Of a stretch of 64,000 nt of DNA, positions 18,726 through 29,236 are shown one piece after another. Source of the stretch: Pseudomonas arsenicoxydans. GTDB taxonomy: Bacteria; Pseudomonadota; Gammaproteobacteria; Pseudomonadales; Pseudomonadaceae. The stretch covers positions 5,465,001 through 5,529,000 of the forward strand of contig NZ_LT629705.1 in NCBI RefSeq assembly GCF_900103875.1, given 5' to 3'. The position numbers and the translations under genes were made by a program. The notes under the pieces were generated by a model. It was given only the letters and a program-made list of their open reading frames with translations, did no database searches and was not told where the DNA came from. Numbering within the stretch: the first letter of the stretch is position 1; the number at the start of each line of letters is the position of its first letter.

Positions 18726-18805
18726 GGATCACGGGGTTTAAAGAAAGCGGATTTACGGCCGCTACAGTGCAAAGTCTCAGATATTTATCGAATAAGGACG
18801 TCTCC

Positions 18806-20953
18806 ATGTCGCTCAGACAACTTTCCATTCAATGGAAAATCACCCTGCTGGCCGGACTGTGCCTGGCCGGCATCGTGACCCTGCTGGTGGGTCTTTCGCT
18901 GTACCGCATGGAGCACAGCTCCGAGATGGTGAAAGCCTCAAGCATGGAGATGCTCACCGAGGCCGCGCAGGCCCGGATTGAATCCCAAGGTGAAAACCAG
19001 GCGCTGGGGATTCGCCAGCAGTTCATGGACGCCTATCAATATGGTCATGGTTTTTCGCGGCAGGTGCTGTTCCTGCGCGATCAAGCCGAGAAGCGTTTTC
19101 TGGACGCCTTCGACCTGCGTGAAGACCTGACCCGCCAGGTCAAATCGGCGCTGCAGGCCAACCCCGAACTACTCGGCCTGTCCCTGGTGTTCGAAGCCAA
19201 CGCGCTGGATGGCAAGGATGAGCTGTTCGCAGGCCAGGCGGAGCTGGGCAGCAACGACAAGGGTCGGTTTGCCCTGTACTGGTCGCAACCGACGCCGGGC
19301 AAGGTCACCTCCATGGCGCTGCCGGAAAGTGACATGGCCGACACCAGCACCGGCCCCAGCGGCGAGCCGGCCAACGCCTGGTTCACCTGCCCGCGCACCA
19401 CGCTCAAGCCCTGCGTGATCGAACCGTACTTCTATGCGATCGACGGCCAGAACGTGTTGATGACCAGCATCGTGTTCCCGCTGATAGTCAACGGCAAAGT
19501 CATCGCCTCGCTGTCGGTGGACATCAACCTCAACAGCCTGCAAGCCATGAGCCAGGGCGCCAGTAAAAAGCTCTACGACGGTCAGACCAGCGTCAGCATC
19601 ATCAGCCCGGTCGGCCTGCTCGCGGGTTACAGCCCGGACGCCAGCAAACTCAGCCAGCGCCTGGACGCCGTGGACAAGACCAACGGCGCCGAGCTGATTC
19701 GCCTGCTTGCCGCCAGCAGCAAAACCGAAAGCCTGCACAATGATCATCAACTCAAAGTACTGTCGCCGTTCCTGCCGATTCCCGGTGGCAAGCCCTGGGG
19801 CGTGTTGCTCGACGTGCCGGAAAAAGTCCTGGTCGGCCCCGCCGATGCCCTGAAAAAACAACTCGACGACAGCAACCGGTCCGGCACGCTGGTCGAGCTC
19901 GGCCTGGGCGTGCTCGCCGCGCTGATTGGCTTGTTGCTGGTGTGGCTGATGGCCCGCAGCGTGACCAGGCCGATCCTTGGCGTGGCGCACATGCTCGAAG
20001 ACATCGCCAGCGGCGAAGGCGACCTGACCCGGCGCCTGGCCTATGACAAACAGGATGAGCTGGGGCAGTTGGCCGGCTGGTTCAACCGTTTCCTCGACAA
20101 GCTGCAACCGATCATCGCCGAGGTCAAACGCTCGGTGCAGGACGCGCGCAGCACAGCTGACCAATCGGCCGCCATCGCCTCCCAGACCAGCGCCGGCATG
20201 GAGCAGCAATACCGCCAGGTCGACCAAGTGGCGACGGCGTCCCACGAAATGAGCGCCACCGCCCAGGACGTCGCCCGCAGCGCGGCGCAAGCGGCCCAGG
20301 CGGCACGCGATGCCGATCATGCGACCCGTCGCGGCCTGACGGTGATCGACCAGACCACCACCAGCATCGACAACCTCGCCGCCGACATGAGCGCAGCGAT
20401 GGTGCAAGTCGAAGGCCTGGCGGCGAACAGCGAGAAAATCGGTTCGGTGCTGGAAGTGATTCGCGCCATCGCCGAACAGACCAACCTGCTGGCGCTCAAC
20501 GCCGCCATCGAAGCTGCCCGGGCCGGTGAAGCCGGACGTGGTTTTGCCGTGGTGGCTGACGAAGTGCGCAACCTGGCACGACGCACTCAGGAATCGGTCG
20601 AAGAAACCCGACTGGTGATCGAGCAGTTGCAGAGCGGCACCCAGGACGTGGTCGGCTCGATGAACAACAGCCATCGCCAGGCCCAAGGCAGCGTCGAACA
20701 AGTGGGTCAGGCGGTCACGGCGTTGCGCCAGATTGGCGAGGCCGTGACGGTGATCAGCGACATGAACCTGCAGATCGCCTCGGCGGCCGAAGAGCAAAGC
20801 GCGGTGGCCGAGGAGATCAACAATAACGTAGCAACAATTCGCGACGTGACCGAATCGCTGTCGGGACAGGCGAACGAGTCGGCGCGGGTGAGCCAGTCGC
20901 TCAACAGCCTGGCGAATCAGCAGCAGGGATTGATGGATCAATTCAGGGTCTAA
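18806..20953 (+). CDS. Methyl-accepting chemotaxis protein with double Cache domain
   Basis: A 715-residue chemoreceptor. TM1 lies at about residues 13-34, the large periplasmic sensor (about 35-360) has the size and strand order of a dCache_1 domain as in PctA/McpU-type receptors for amino acids or polyamines, TM2 is at about 361-382, followed by HAMP ([19 protein letters not shown]) and a signalling domain with the invariant [19 protein letters not shown] tip. The sensor carries an insertion with two cysteines ([10 protein letters not shown]) that could form a disulfide. AAGGACG precedes the ATG; upstream codons run through a palindrome and are not used. Ligand not assignable. Confidence 0.95.
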   Translation: MSLRQLSIQWKITLLAGLCLAGIVTLLVGLSLYRMEHSSEMVKASSMEMLTEAAQARIESQGENQALGIRQQFMDAYQYGHGFSRQVLFLRDQAEKRFLDAFDLREDLTRQVKSALQANPELLGLSLVFEANALDGKDELFAGQAELGSNDKGRFALYWSQPTPGKVTSMALPESDMADTSTGPSGEPANAWFTCPRTTLKPCVIEPYFYAIDGQNVLMTSIVFPLIVNGKVIASLSVDINLNSLQAMSQGASKKLYDGQTSVSIISPVGLLAGYSPDASKLSQRLDAVDKTNGAELIRLLAASSKTESLHNDHQLKVLSPFLPIPGGKPWGVLLDVPEKVLVGPADALKKQLDDSNRSGTLVELGLGVLAALIGLLLVWLMARSVTRPILGVAHMLEDIASGEGDLTRRLAYDKQDELGQLAGWFNRFLDKLQPIIAEVKRSVQDARSTADQSAAIASQTSAGMEQQYRQVDQVATASHEMSATAQDVARSAAQAAQAARDADHATRRGLTVIDQTTTSIDNLAADMSAAMVQVEGLAANSEKIGSVLEVIRAIAEQTNLLALNAAIEAARAGEAGRGFAVVADEVRNLARRTQESVEETRLVIEQLQSGTQDVVGSMNNSHRQAQGSVEQVGQAVTALRQIGEAVTVISDMNLQIASAAEEQSAVAEEINNNVATIRDVTESLSGQANESARVSQSLNSLANQQQGLMDQFRV

Positions 20954-20982
20954 CCCGGATTTAGTGCCCACTAAAGATCCAA

Positions 20983-21071
20983 TGTGGGAGCGGGCTTGCC
21001 CGCGAATGCGGTGTTTCAGCAACAGAGATGTCGACTGACACACCGCTTTCGCGAGCAAGCCCGCTCCCACA
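20983..21071. repeat. Fluorescens-type REP doublet (REPIN)
   Basis: Inverted pair of TGTGGGAGCGGGCTTGCCCG halves, the right one slightly diverged (GCGAGCAAGCCCG), between the convergent chemoreceptor and sensor-kinase genes. Confidence 0.92.
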
Positions 21072-21077
21072 GGATAT

Positions 21078-22391
21078 TCAGCGTTTGGGTAATTGGATGA
21101 TGACCTTCAACCCACCCCACTCACTCTCCTCAAGCCTCAACACCCCGCCCCACGAATCGACAATGTCGCGCACGATGCCCAATCCCAACCCGTGCCCGTC
21201 GGTCTGTTCATCCAGCCGCGTGCCCCGGCCGAACACCTGATCACGCTGCTCCACGGGAATGCCCGGGCCATCGTCTTCCACGCTCAACAAAAACCCTTCT
21301 GCCATCTCGACCACGCTCAAGCGAACCTCGGCATCCGCCCATTTGCAGGCGTTGTCCAGCAGGTTGCCCAGCAACTCCAGCAAATCCTCGCGATCCCACG
21401 GCAACTGCAAACCGCTGGGCGCCCGGTAGCTGAGGTCCAGGTGCTCGCCGTGAATCATGCGCAACGTCGCCAGCAAACCCGGCAGCTGCGCATCGCAATC
21501 AAACAACGCACCCGGCAGCGCATCGCCGGATAACCGCGCGCGGTTGAGCTCGCGATTGAGTCGCTGCTGAACCTGTTGCAGTTGCGCCTTGAGGGTCTTG
21601 CGCAACTCGGGATGAGCGTCGAGTTTCTCGCTCGACGCCAGGCTCAGCAACACCGCCAGCGGCGTTTTCAACGCGTGCCCCAGGTTACCCAAGGCATTGC
21701 GCGAACGCTTGAGGCTGTCCTCTGTGTGCGCAAGCAAATGGTTGATCTGCGCCACTAGCGGCTCGAGCTCCACCGGCACCTGATCATCGAGTTGCGAGCG
21801 CTGGCCCTGTTGCAGCTGGGCGATTTGCTCGCGGGCCTTTTCCAGCGGACGCAAGGCGCGACGCACCGTGATCCGTTGCAGCAGCAGAATCAGCAGCAGC
21901 CCCGCCAACCCCAGACCGATCCCGACCTGTTGCATGCGCCGAAAACTCTCGCGCACCGGGGTGTAATCCTGCGCCACGCTGATCGAAATCGACTGACCGA
22001 GCCGCCGATAGTCCGAACGCAGCACCAGCAACTGCTGGCCTTCGGGCCCCAGTTGCAGGTTGCTGTGCAGGCCCGGGTGGTCAAGGCTCGGCATCTCCTG
22101 ATCCCATAACGAACGGGAGCGCCAGTGCTTGTCGGCGAAATCGATACGGAAGTAATGCCCGGAAAATGGCCGTTGATAGGCCGGCGACAGGTGCCGTTCA
22201 TCCAGCTGCAAGCCTTGCGGCCCGCGCACCAGCGCCACCAGAAGGTTTTCACTGTCGTCACGCAGACCGGCTTCGAGGTAACGCTGCAAGCCCATTTCAA
22301 ACAGCCACAGGCTGGTCTGCGCCAGCACCAGGCCGACAACCACCATCACGCTGATCAGGCCCAGGCTCAAGCGGCGCTGGATCGACCTCAC
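21078..22391 (-). CDS. Sensor histidine kinase, BqsS/CarS-like
   Basis: A 437-residue membrane kinase. TM1 is at about residues 10-30, a periplasmic sensor about 31-155, TM2 about 156-172, then HAMP, a dimerisation helix with the phospho-acceptor H239 in [14 protein letters not shown], and an ATPase domain ([29 protein letters not shown]). The periplasmic domain starts with R-D-D-S-E (44-48), close to the R-E-x-x-E motif reported for Fe(II) sensing by BqsS. Gene order PepSY-PepSY-regulator-kinase matches the P. aeruginosa bqsPQRS/carRS locus as I remember it. It overlaps the regulator gene by 4 bp. Identity as BqsS is inference. Confidence 0.9.
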   Translation of the reverse strand: MRSIQRRLSLGLISVMVVVGLVLAQTSLWLFEMGLQRYLEAGLRDDSENLLVALVRGPQGLQLDERHLSPAYQRPFSGHYFRIDFADKHWRSRSLWDQEMPSLDHPGLHSNLQLGPEGQQLLVLRSDYRRLGQSISISVAQDYTPVRESFRRMQQVGIGLGLAGLLLILLLQRITVRRALRPLEKAREQIAQLQQGQRSQLDDQVPVELEPLVAQINHLLAHTEDSLKRSRNALGNLGHALKTPLAVLLSLASSEKLDAHPELRKTLKAQLQQVQQRLNRELNRARLSGDALPGALFDCDAQLPGLLATLRMIHGEHLDLSYRAPSGLQLPWDREDLLELLGNLLDNACKWADAEVRLSVVEMAEGFLLSVEDDGPGIPVEQRDQVFGRGTRLDEQTDGHGLGLGIVRDIVDSWGGVLRLEESEWGGLKVIIQLPKR

Positions 22392-23056
22392 CGGGCTTGC
22401 CCGCCGAACAGGTAACCCTGGCCGCGACGGGTTTCGATGACGCTGCGCCCCAGCTTGCGCCGCAGGTGGTTGACGTGCACTTCGAGCACGTTGGAATCAC
22501 GCTCGGTTTCACCGTCGTAGAGGTGTTCGGCGAGGTGGCTTTTGGAAAGGATTTGTTCAGGGTGCAACATGAAATAACGCAGCAGACGGAATTCGGCGGC
22601 GGTCAGCTGGATGTCGGCGCCGTCGCGGGTCACGCATTGACGGCCTTCGTCCAGATGCCAACCGGCGGCCTTGAGCGTTGGCTGATTAGCCTGGCCGTGG
22701 GAGCGGCGCAACAACGCCTGGACCCGCAGGTGCAGCTCTTCGGGGTGGAACGGTTTGGTCAGGTAATCGTCGGCGCCGGCCTTGAGGCCTTCGATGCGCT
22801 CGGCCCAGGAATCGCGAGCCGTGAGGATCAGCACTGGCGTCATCAGGCCGCCGGCACGCCATTGCGCCAGCACCTCAAGCCCCGGCAAACCCGGCAGGCC
22901 GAGGTCGAGGATGATCAGGTCATACGGTTCGCTGCTGCCCTGATACACCGCGTCGCGGCCATCGGCCAGCCAATCCACGGCGTAGCCCTGGCGGTTGAGC
23001 CCGGCCATCAATTCGTCGGCCAGGGGCACATGGTCTTCCACCAGCAACAATCGCAT
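22388..23056 (-). CDS. OmpR-family response regulator, BqsR/CarR-like
   Basis: A 222-residue DNA-binding regulator. The receiver has the acidic pair E7-D8, the phospho-acceptor D51 in [10 protein letters not shown], and the conserved K of LTKPF; the C-terminal winged helix ends [19 protein letters not shown]. It is the cognate partner of the kinase encoded directly downstream (ATGA overlap) and follows two PepSY genes with only 3 bp between the last PepSY stop and its start region, so all four form one operon. Confidence 0.95.
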   Translation of the reverse strand: MRLLLVEDHVPLADELMAGLNRQGYAVDWLADGRDAVYQGSSEPYDLIILDLGLPGLPGLEVLAQWRAGGLMTPVLILTARDSWAERIEGLKAGADDYLTKPFHPEELHLRVQALLRRSHGQANQPTLKAAGWHLDEGRQCVTRDGADIQLTAAEFRLLRYFMLHPEQILSKSHLAEHLYDGETERDSNVLEVHVNHLRRKLGRSVIETRRGQGYLFGGQAR

Positions 23057-23059
23057 CGG

Positions 23060-23365
23060 TCAGTCTTCCCTGTCTTTGAGCAAGCGGCCAGTGGCGGCTT
23101 CGATGTCCAGTTCGCGGACCACGCCTTGGGCGGTCAGCAACTCGACTTCATAAATGTAGACGTCATGTTTTTCTTCAAGCTCGGCTTCCAGCAATTTGGA
23201 CCCCGGATAGCGGTCCAGCGCCTGTTGCAGCAGTTGCTCCAGAGGCAGGATGACGCCACGCTGACGCAGGCGCAGGGCTTCGTCCTGATCCAGGTCGCGC
23301 GCCATGACCACCGAGCAAAACGCCAGCAACAGCAGCGCCATGCTTGAAAATGAAAGCACCTTCAT
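23060..23365 (-). CDS. Small exported PepSY-domain protein (second copy)
   Basis: A 101-residue protein with a signal peptide (about 1-22, ending VVMA) and one PepSY domain: LEAELEEKHDVYIYEVELL then ELDIEAATGRLLKDRED. It is a clear paralogue of the protein encoded directly upstream. PepSY proteins are small periplasmic modules seen beside metal-responsive two-component systems. Its ATG overlaps the stop of the upstream gene (TAATG). Confidence 0.9.
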   Translation of the reverse strand: MKVLSFSSMALLLLAFCSVVMARDLDQDEALRLRQRGVILPLEQLLQQALDRYPGSKLLEAELEEKHDVYIYEVELLTAQGVVRELDIEAATGRLLKDRED

Positions 23366-23673
23366 TACGTATCCTGATGATCCTTGAGTAGCTGGCCGCT
23401 GACCGCGTCTAATTCCAGGTCCCACTCAATGCCTTGTGGGTCGCGCAGCTCAACCTGATAGATGTACTTGCCGTACTCTTCTTCCAGCTCGGTTTGAGTG
23501 ATTTTGGCGCCGGGGTGTTTGGCCAGAGCGGTGGCGTTGAGCTTCTCGAAAGACACAATGGTACCAGCGTCGCGCAGCCGCAGGGCTTCGTCGGGCCCCA
23601 GGTCACGAGCGTGGGCGATGCTGGCAGTCATGGCGATGAGGGATGCGGCGATCAGGGCAGTCAGGATTTTCAT
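23365..23673 (-). CDS. Small exported PepSY-domain protein (first copy)
   Basis: A 102-residue protein with a signal peptide (about 1-22, SIAHA cleavage) and one PepSY domain containing TQTELEEEYGKYIYQVELR and LDAVSGQLLKDHQDT. It starts the operon of two PepSY proteins, response regulator and kinase. Both copies share the lead block RDLGPDEALRLR / RDLDQDEALRLR, so they arose by tandem duplication. Likely periplasmic; possibly modulates sensing by the kinase. Confidence 0.9.
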   Translation of the reverse strand: MKILTALIAASLIAMTASIAHARDLGPDEALRLRDAGTIVSFEKLNATALAKHPGAKITQTELEEEYGKYIYQVELRDPQGIEWDLELDAVSGQLLKDHQDT

Positions 23674-23798
23674 AAGGGGGTGTCTCCGTATTTTCTTATG
23701 TGTTGCCTACGCCGGGCACCTTAGCGAGCTGAACTTAACTGAAACTGAATTGCCATCATTGAAGTAGCACCTCGATATCATCGACCTGCACAAAAACC

Positions 23799-23888
23799 TG
23801 TGGGAGCGAGCCTGCTCGCGATGGGGGCGGCACATCCAGCATTGATGTTGCCTGACAGACCGTCATCGCAAACAGACTCGCTCCCACA
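23799..23888. repeat. REP doublet, TGTGGGAGCGAGCCTGCTCGCG subtype
   Basis: Inverted pair whose halves carry GAGCCTGCTCGCG instead of GGGCTTGCCCGCG; the right half is diverged. It sits upstream of the patatin-like gene. Confidence 0.88.
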
Positions 23889-23951
23889 GTCGATTTGTCG
23901 CGTTGCCTGACCTGTTTATAATCCGCCCGCTTGCCAATAATCGAGACCGGT

Positions 23952-25031
23952 ATGACCGCCATCCACATCAAGTTCCCTGCCCTGACCCTCAAGGCCGGCC
24001 CTCGCGCCTTTGCGCGCATCCGTAAAGACGGTTTGAGCGCCGCCGATGTCGGCACGTTGCCAGGGGCGGCCGGTGGGCCAAAAGCGTTGGGAATTCAAGG
24101 TCTGGACCTGGCGTTGTTCGGCGAATGGTTGCCGGCCGCGCCGCGAGAGCGCTCGCTGATTGGCGCCTCGGTGGGTTCCTGGCGCTTCGCCAGCGCCTGC
24201 CTGCCGGATGCCGCCGAAGGTATTCGACGCCTCGGTCACCTCTACACCGGGCAGGACTTCGCCAAAGGCGTGACCATGGCGCAGATCAGCCAAAGCTCGC
24301 AGCGCATGCTCGATGAACTGCTCGACGGCCGCGATGCGTCGATCCTGAACAATGCCCATTACCGACTGAACATCATGGTGGTCAAAAGCCACGGCAACCT
24401 GGCCGACGATCATCGCGGCCGGCTCGGGCTGGCGCTGGGATCGGTGATCGCCGACAACTTGCGCGGTCGCGCGCGGCTGGCGCGGCATTTCGAGCGGCTG
24501 ATCATCCACGACCCGCGCCTGATGCCTCCGGTCAATGCGCTGAACGATTTCCCGTCGCGCTTCGTCGCGCTCACTGCCGGCAACCTGCGCCAGGCCCTGC
24601 TCGCCTCGGGCTCAATTCCGATGGTCATGGAAGGCGTGCGTGATCTGCCGGGTGCTGGCGCCGGGACGTTCCGCGACGGCGGACTGCTGGACTATCACCT
24701 CGACCTGCCCTATAGCGGCAACGACATCGTGCTGTACCCGCACTTCACCGACCGGGTGATCCCCGGCTGGTTCGACAAGACCCTTCCGTGGCGCCGCGCC
24801 TGCCCTGCGCGCTTGCAGGATGTTCTGCTGCTGGCGCCGTCGAAGGACTACCTGGCGCGCCTGCCCTACGGCAAGCTGCCGGACCGCAACGATTTCAAAC
24901 GCTTCATGGGCGATGCACCGAGCCGGCAGAAATACTGGCGAGCGGCGATGGATGAAAGCCGGCGTCTGGGCGACGAGTTCCTCGAACTGGCCGCCAATGG
25001 TCGCCTCGGCGAGCGCTTGCTGACCCTTTAG
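23952..25031 (+). CDS. Patatin-like phospholipase family protein
   Basis: A 359-residue protein with the Ser-Asp dyad of patatins: GASVGSW carries the nucleophile S73 and [10 protein letters not shown] the catalytic Asp. The expected oxyanion glycine-rich loop is in GAAGGPKAL upstream of the serine. No signal peptide or lipobox is seen, so a cytoplasmic or injected role is open. It is a probable lipid acyl hydrolase of unknown substrate. It is a single gene followed by queD after 85 bp on the same strand. Confidence 0.82.
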   Translation: MTAIHIKFPALTLKAGPRAFARIRKDGLSAADVGTLPGAAGGPKALGIQGLDLALFGEWLPAAPRERSLIGASVGSWRFASACLPDAAEGIRRLGHLYTGQDFAKGVTMAQISQSSQRMLDELLDGRDASILNNAHYRLNIMVVKSHGNLADDHRGRLGLALGSVIADNLRGRARLARHFERLIIHDPRLMPPVNALNDFPSRFVALTAGNLRQALLASGSIPMVMEGVRDLPGAGAGTFRDGGLLDYHLDLPYSGNDIVLYPHFTDRVIPGWFDKTLPWRRACPARLQDVLLLAPSKDYLARLPYGKLPDRNDFKRFMGDAPSRQKYWRAAMDESRRLGDEFLELAANGRLGERLLTL

Positions 25032-25116
25032 TCAGTGTTTTGCCCAGAGCTCTGGTAAACTCGCCGCCTGCCCACATCGCCGCGGCGATCGCCACCTGAC
25101 AGAGCTGAAAATCACT

Positions 25117-25473
25117 GTGGAAATTTTCAAAGAGTTTACGTTCGAATCCGCCCACCGCCTGCCTCACGTGCCGGAAGGCCACAAGTGCGGTCGCTTGCAT
25201 GGTCACTCGTTCAAAGTGGCGATCCACTTGAGCGGCGACCTCGATCCGCACACCGGCTGGATCCGCGACTTCTCGGAAATCAAGGCGATCTTCAAGCCGC
25301 TGTACGAGCGCCTGGACCACAACTATCTGAACGACATTCCTGGCCTGGAAAACCCGACCAGCGAAGTGCTGGCCAAATTCATCTGGAATGAATTGAAGCC
25401 CCTGCTGCCGGAGCTCAGCGCGATCCGTATCCATGAGACATGCACCAGCGGCTGCATCTATCACGGCGAGTAA
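25117..25473 (+). CDS. queD: 6-carboxy-5,6,7,8-tetrahydropterin synthase
   Basis: A 118-residue QueD, second step of queuosine/preQ1 synthesis, converting dihydroneopterin triphosphate to carboxytetrahydropterin. The zinc histidines are visible in [20 protein letters not shown], the catalytic Cys is in GHKCGRLHG, and the end block [11 protein letters not shown] is conserved. The start codon is GTG (25117), fixed because the conserved [13 protein letters not shown] follows at once. No other que gene is adjacent. It ends 15 bp before a pair of hairpins. Confidence 0.96.
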   Translation: MEIFKEFTFESAHRLPHVPEGHKCGRLHGHSFKVAIHLSGDLDPHTGWIRDFSEIKAIFKPLYERLDHNYLNDIPGLENPTSEVLAKFIWNELKPLLPELSAIRIHETCTSGCIYHGE

Positions 25474-25488
25474 TCCGACCTGAAAGAC

Positions 25489-25516
25489 AACGCATTCCCC
25501 TGAGGGAATGCGTTTC
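25489..25516 (+). terminator. Stem-loop after queD
   Basis: AACGCATTCCC, loop CTGA, GGGAATGCGTT: a perfect 11-bp stem just after queD, followed by a short T stretch. Confidence 0.8.
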
Positions 25517-25529
25517 GTCAGTGATACAG

Positions 25530-25556
25530 AAAACAGCCTTCACGGCTGTTTTTTTA
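25530..25556 (+). terminator. Rho-independent terminator with T run
   Basis: AACAGCC, loop TTCAC, GGCTGTT followed by seven T residues, a second terminator in tandem with the one at 25489. Confidence 0.88.
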
Positions 25557-25598
25557 TGCCTATGCTTTTTGGCTTGCACCTGCCAAGAGGACTCGCGC

Positions 25599-26429
25599 AT
25601 GACTGACTGGCCACTGCCCCAAACCTATCGCTTCAACGGACATTGCGTTCGCTACGCCGTACGGGGCGACGGCCCGCCGCTGGTGTTCGTGCATGGCACG
25701 CCGTTCTCTTCTTGTGTGTGGCACCGGATTGCACCGCATTTCATCGCCACGCACCGGGTGTATTACTTCGACCTGCTGGGCTATGGCCAATCGGAAAAAA
25801 TCACTGGGGACGTGTCGCTGGGCGTGCAGAACGTCTTGCTGGCGCAGTTGCTCGATCACTGGGGGCTGGAACGGCCGGATGTGGTGGCCCACGATTTCGG
25901 CGGCGCCACTGCGCTTCGCACGCACCTGCTCAACGGCAAGGATTATCGAAGCCTGACGCTGATCGACCCGGTGGCGTTGACGCCGTGGGGTTCGCCGTTC
26001 GTCCAGCATGTGCGCCAGCACGAGGCGGCGTTCAGTGGCCTGCCCGATTACATCCAGCGCGCCATTGTGCCGGCCTATATTCGCGGGGCGATCAAGCGCG
26101 ACATTAGCGATGAAGAACTTGCACCCTATGTGCAGCCGTGGCTGGGCGATCCGGGGCAAGCGGCGTTCTATCGGCAGATTGCGCAGATGGATGAGCGTTA
26201 TACCCGTGAGGCCGAAGGGCTGTACCCGACGGTTCGCTGCCCGGTGCAAATCCTCTGGGGCGAAGACGATCAGTGGATCCCCATCGAACGTGGGCGGGCG
26301 CTGCAGCAGATGATTGCCGGAGCACAATTTCACCCCGTACCCAATGCCGGGCATTTGGTGCAGGAAGATGCGCCGGAGGCGATTGTTGCGGCGTTGCTGA
26401 AGTTTTTGCCCCTGATCCAATCCCCCTGA
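25599..26429 (+). CDS. Alpha/beta hydrolase with Asp nucleophile
   Basis: A 276-residue cytoplasmic alpha/beta hydrolase. The oxyanion block is FVHGTPFSS, the nucleophile elbow reads AHDFGG with Asp (D99) where esterases have Ser, the acid is probably in LWGEDDQWIP, and the catalytic His in NAGHLVQED. An Asp nucleophile points to the epoxide hydrolase/haloalkane or haloacetate dehalogenase branch rather than to esterases. Substrate unknown. AGAGGACT precedes the ATG. It follows two tandem terminators, so it is transcribed on its own. Confidence 0.88.
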   Translation: MTDWPLPQTYRFNGHCVRYAVRGDGPPLVFVHGTPFSSCVWHRIAPHFIATHRVYYFDLLGYGQSEKITGDVSLGVQNVLLAQLLDHWGLERPDVVAHDFGGATALRTHLLNGKDYRSLTLIDPVALTPWGSPFVQHVRQHEAAFSGLPDYIQRAIVPAYIRGAIKRDISDEELAPYVQPWLGDPGQAAFYRQIAQMDERYTREAEGLYPTVRCPVQILWGEDDQWIPIERGRALQQMIAGAQFHPVPNAGHLVQEDAPEAIVAALLKFLPLIQSP

Positions 26430-26444
26430 AGAAACCGAGTCCCC

Positions 26445-26534
26445 TGTGGGAGCAGGCTTGCCCGCGATAGCGGTGTGTCATTAGACACATGCATCTACTG
26501 ACCCACTGCTATCGCGGGCAAGCCCGCTCCCACA
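26445..26534. repeat. Fluorescens-type REP doublet (REPIN)
   Basis: Inverted pair of TGTGGGAGC(A/G)GGCTTGCCCG halves in the 251-bp spacer before codB; the rest of that spacer shows no gene. Confidence 0.92.
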
Positions 26535-26680
26535 TGGGCTCTGTATTCCTGCAGACGCACTGCTTTCGTGCCTTCGCCCGCATCAAACTTGCCGGCTCGA
26601 CTATAAATAACAGCGCCACCTTGGCGTTGGCACGACCACTGCACAACCCAGCGCGTCTCTCATCCAGCAAGGAACGCCAC

Positions 26681-27952
26681 ATGACGCAGAACGATCCAGG
26701 TAACGACTACCCCCTCAGCGAAGTGCCGATGCACGCGCGCAAGGGCCTCGCCTCCACGGCCATGGTGCTGCTGGGTTTCACCTTCTTCACCGCCACCATG
26801 TTCGCCGGCGGCAAGCTTGGTGTGGCGTTCAGTTTCGGCGAGATGATGGCGGTGATTATCGTCGGCAACTTGCTGCTGGGGATCTACGCCGCAGGCCTGG
26901 GTTACATCGCGTTCAAAAGCGGCCTCAATTCCGTGCTGATGGGCCGTTTCTGCTTCGGTGAGGTCGGCAGCAAACTCAGCGACCTGATCCTCGGTTTTAC
27001 CCAGATCGGCTGGTACGCCTGGGGCACTGCGACGGCGGCGGTGGTGCTCGGCAAGTATTTCGAGTTGGACCAAGGCACCGTGCTGGGCCTGATGGTGCTG
27101 TTCGGCCTGATGTTCTGCGCCACCGCGTATGTCGGTTATCGCGGGCTGGAAATCCTCTCCTACATCGCGGTGCCGGCGATGATGTTGCTGCTGATGCTGT
27201 CGATGTGGGTGGCGACGGTGAAGGTCGGCGGGCTCGACGGGTTGCTCGCGGTAGTACCGACCGGATCGCTGGACTGGTCGACCGCGATTACCCTGGTGTT
27301 CGGCACCTTCGTCAGCGGCGCCACCCAGGCCACCAACTGGACGCGGTTCTCCCGTTCGGCCCGGGTCGCGGTCCTGGCCAGCCTGATCGGCTTCTTCATC
27401 GGCAACGGTCTGATGGTGTTGATCGGGGCCTACGGGGCCATCGTCTACCAGCAACCGGACGTGGTCGAGGTGCTGTTGCTGCAAGGGTTCGCCATGGCCG
27501 CGATGGCCATGTTGCTGCTCAATATCTGGAGCACCCAGGACAACACCATCTACAACTTCGCCGTCGCCGGTTGCAACCTGCTGCGCACCGGTCGGCGCAA
27601 GACCGTGACCCTGGCCGGCGCAGTGATCGGCACGCTGCTCGCCCTGCTGGGCATGTACGACATGCTGGTGCCGTACCTGATTCTGCTGGGCACGGTAATT
27701 CCGCCGATCGGCGGCGTGATCATGGCCGACTTCTTCTTTCGCTATCGTGGTCAATATCCTCGACTGGCCGATGCCCGACTGCCGGCGTTCAACTGGCCCG
27801 GGTTGACGGCCTATGCGCTCGGCACCGTCGCGGCATTCAATTCGCCGTGGGTCGCGCCGCTGGTAGGGATTGCCGCTGCCGCGTTAACGTATGTGTTATT
27901 GACCAGCGTCCTGGGTGCCCGGGCCGCTGAAGCGCCATTACAAGATCTATAA
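26681..27952 (+). CDS. codB: Cytosine permease
   Basis: A 423-residue inner-membrane carrier of the NCS1 family with about twelve helices. Signature blocks are GWYAWGTATAAVVLGKYF, FVSGATQATNWTRFSRSAR and NIWSTQDNTIYNFAVAG, which match CodB-type proton/cytosine symporters. AAGGAACG precedes the ATG. The codA gene starts 13 bp after the stop, so permease and deaminase form one operon for salvage of exogenous cytosine. Confidence 0.93.
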   Translation: MTQNDPGNDYPLSEVPMHARKGLASTAMVLLGFTFFTATMFAGGKLGVAFSFGEMMAVIIVGNLLLGIYAAGLGYIAFKSGLNSVLMGRFCFGEVGSKLSDLILGFTQIGWYAWGTATAAVVLGKYFELDQGTVLGLMVLFGLMFCATAYVGYRGLEILSYIAVPAMMLLLMLSMWVATVKVGGLDGLLAVVPTGSLDWSTAITLVFGTFVSGATQATNWTRFSRSARVAVLASLIGFFIGNGLMVLIGAYGAIVYQQPDVVEVLLLQGFAMAAMAMLLLNIWSTQDNTIYNFAVAGCNLLRTGRRKTVTLAGAVIGTLLALLGMYDMLVPYLILLGTVIPPIGGVIMADFFFRYRGQYPRLADARLPAFNWPGLTAYALGTVAAFNSPWVAPLVGIAAAALTYVLLTSVLGARAAEAPLQDL

Positions 27953-27965
27953 AAGGATTCGCCTG

Positions 27966-29210
27966 ATGCACATCATCAACGCCCGGCTGCGCAACCAGGA
28001 TGGCCTGCATGAGTTGCACCTGGAAAACGGCCTGATCCGCACCATCGCCCGGCAGACCGAAGCCCCGACCCTGGGCCCCGATGACCTGGACGCCGGCGGC
28101 AACCTGGTGGTGCCGCCCTTCGTCGAGCCACACATTCACCTCGATGCCACCCTCACCGCCGGCGAGCCGCGCTGGAACATGAGCGGCACGCTGTTCGAAG
28201 GCATCGAGTGCTGGGGCGAGCGCAAGGTGACCATCACCGAGGAAGACACCAAGACTCGCGCCAATAAAACCATCCAGACCCTCGCCGCCCACGGCATCCA
28301 GCATGTGCGCACCCACGTCGACGTCACCGACCCGCAGCTCACGGCGCTCAAGGCGATGCTCGAAGTGCGCGAGCAAAGCCGTCACCTGATCGACATGCAA
28401 ATCGTCGCGTTCCCCCAGGAAGGCATCGAATCGTACCGCAACGGCCGGGAATTGATGGAAGAAGCGATCCGCATGGGCGCCGATGTGGTCGGCGGCATTC
28501 CGCATTTCGAGTACACCCGGGATCAAGGCGTCAGCTCGGTGAAATTCCTGATGGACCTGGCTGAGCGCACCGGCTGCCTGGTGGACGTGCATTGCGACGA
28601 AACCGACGACCCGCATTCGCGCTTTCTGGAAGTGCTGGCCGAAGAAGCCCGCAGCCGCGACATGGGCTCGCGGGTGACCGCCAGCCACACCACGGCGATG
28701 GGCTCTTACGACAACGCCTACTGCGCCAAACTGTTTCGCCTGCTCGGGCATTCGGGCATCAGTTTTGTCTCCTGCCCCACCGAAAGCATTCACCTGCAGG
28801 GGCGTTTCGACACCTTCCCGAAACGCCGGGGCGTGACGCGGGTGAACGAGTTGCTCGAAGCGGGGATGAACGTGTGTTTCGGCCAGGACTCGATCGTCGA
28901 TCCATGGTATCCGCTGGGCAACGGCAATATTTTGCGAGTGCTCGAAGCCGGTCTGCACATCTGCCACATGCTCGGTTACCGCAACCTGCAAAGTGCGCTG
29001 GACCTGGTCACCGACAACAGCGCCAAGGCGATGAACCTGGGCGATCGATACGGACTGGAACAGGGCCGGCCGGCAAATCTGTTGATCCTGTCGGCGGACA
29101 GCGACTACGAGGTGATTCGTAGCCAGGGCTTGCCGCTATATTCGGTCAGGGATGGCAAGGTGTTGATGAAGCGGACGATGCCGGTGGTGGAATGGCCGGG
29201 TCGACTGTAA
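27966..29210 (+). CDS. codA: Cytosine deaminase
   Basis: A 414-residue amidohydrolase that deaminates cytosine to uracil and ammonia. The metal ligands are visible: H56 and H58 in EPHIHLD, the His and Glu of VHCDET, the SHTTAM His, and the Asp in FGQDSIVDPW. The order and spacing match E. coli CodA. It is cytoplasmic and is encoded directly behind codB. There is a plausible AAAGGATT ribosome site. Confidence 0.96.
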   Translation: MHIINARLRNQDGLHELHLENGLIRTIARQTEAPTLGPDDLDAGGNLVVPPFVEPHIHLDATLTAGEPRWNMSGTLFEGIECWGERKVTITEEDTKTRANKTIQTLAAHGIQHVRTHVDVTDPQLTALKAMLEVREQSRHLIDMQIVAFPQEGIESYRNGRELMEEAIRMGADVVGGIPHFEYTRDQGVSSVKFLMDLAERTGCLVDVHCDETDDPHSRFLEVLAEEARSRDMGSRVTASHTTAMGSYDNAYCAKLFRLLGHSGISFVSCPTESIHLQGRFDTFPKRRGVTRVNELLEAGMNVCFGQDSIVDPWYPLGNGNILRVLEAGLHICHMLGYRNLQSALDLVTDNSAKAMNLGDRYGLEQGRPANLLILSADSDYEVIRSQGLPLYSVRDGKVLMKRTMPVVEWPGRL

Positions 29211-29236
29211 ACCTGCATTGATCTTGCGGGTCCCAC

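Noticed and set aside
19169..21070. Leftward frame of 633 codons
   Set aside because: Antisense to the large chemoreceptor; no recognisable motif and no ribosome site.
25032..25116. Possible preQ1 riboswitch before queD
   Set aside because: The 85-base leader shows no pseudoknot-like C-rich/A-rich pattern that I could support.
14117..26534. Regularly recurring repeats as a possible CRISPR array
   Set aside because: Copies are palindromic doublets kilobases apart between genes, with no spacer series and no cas genes.
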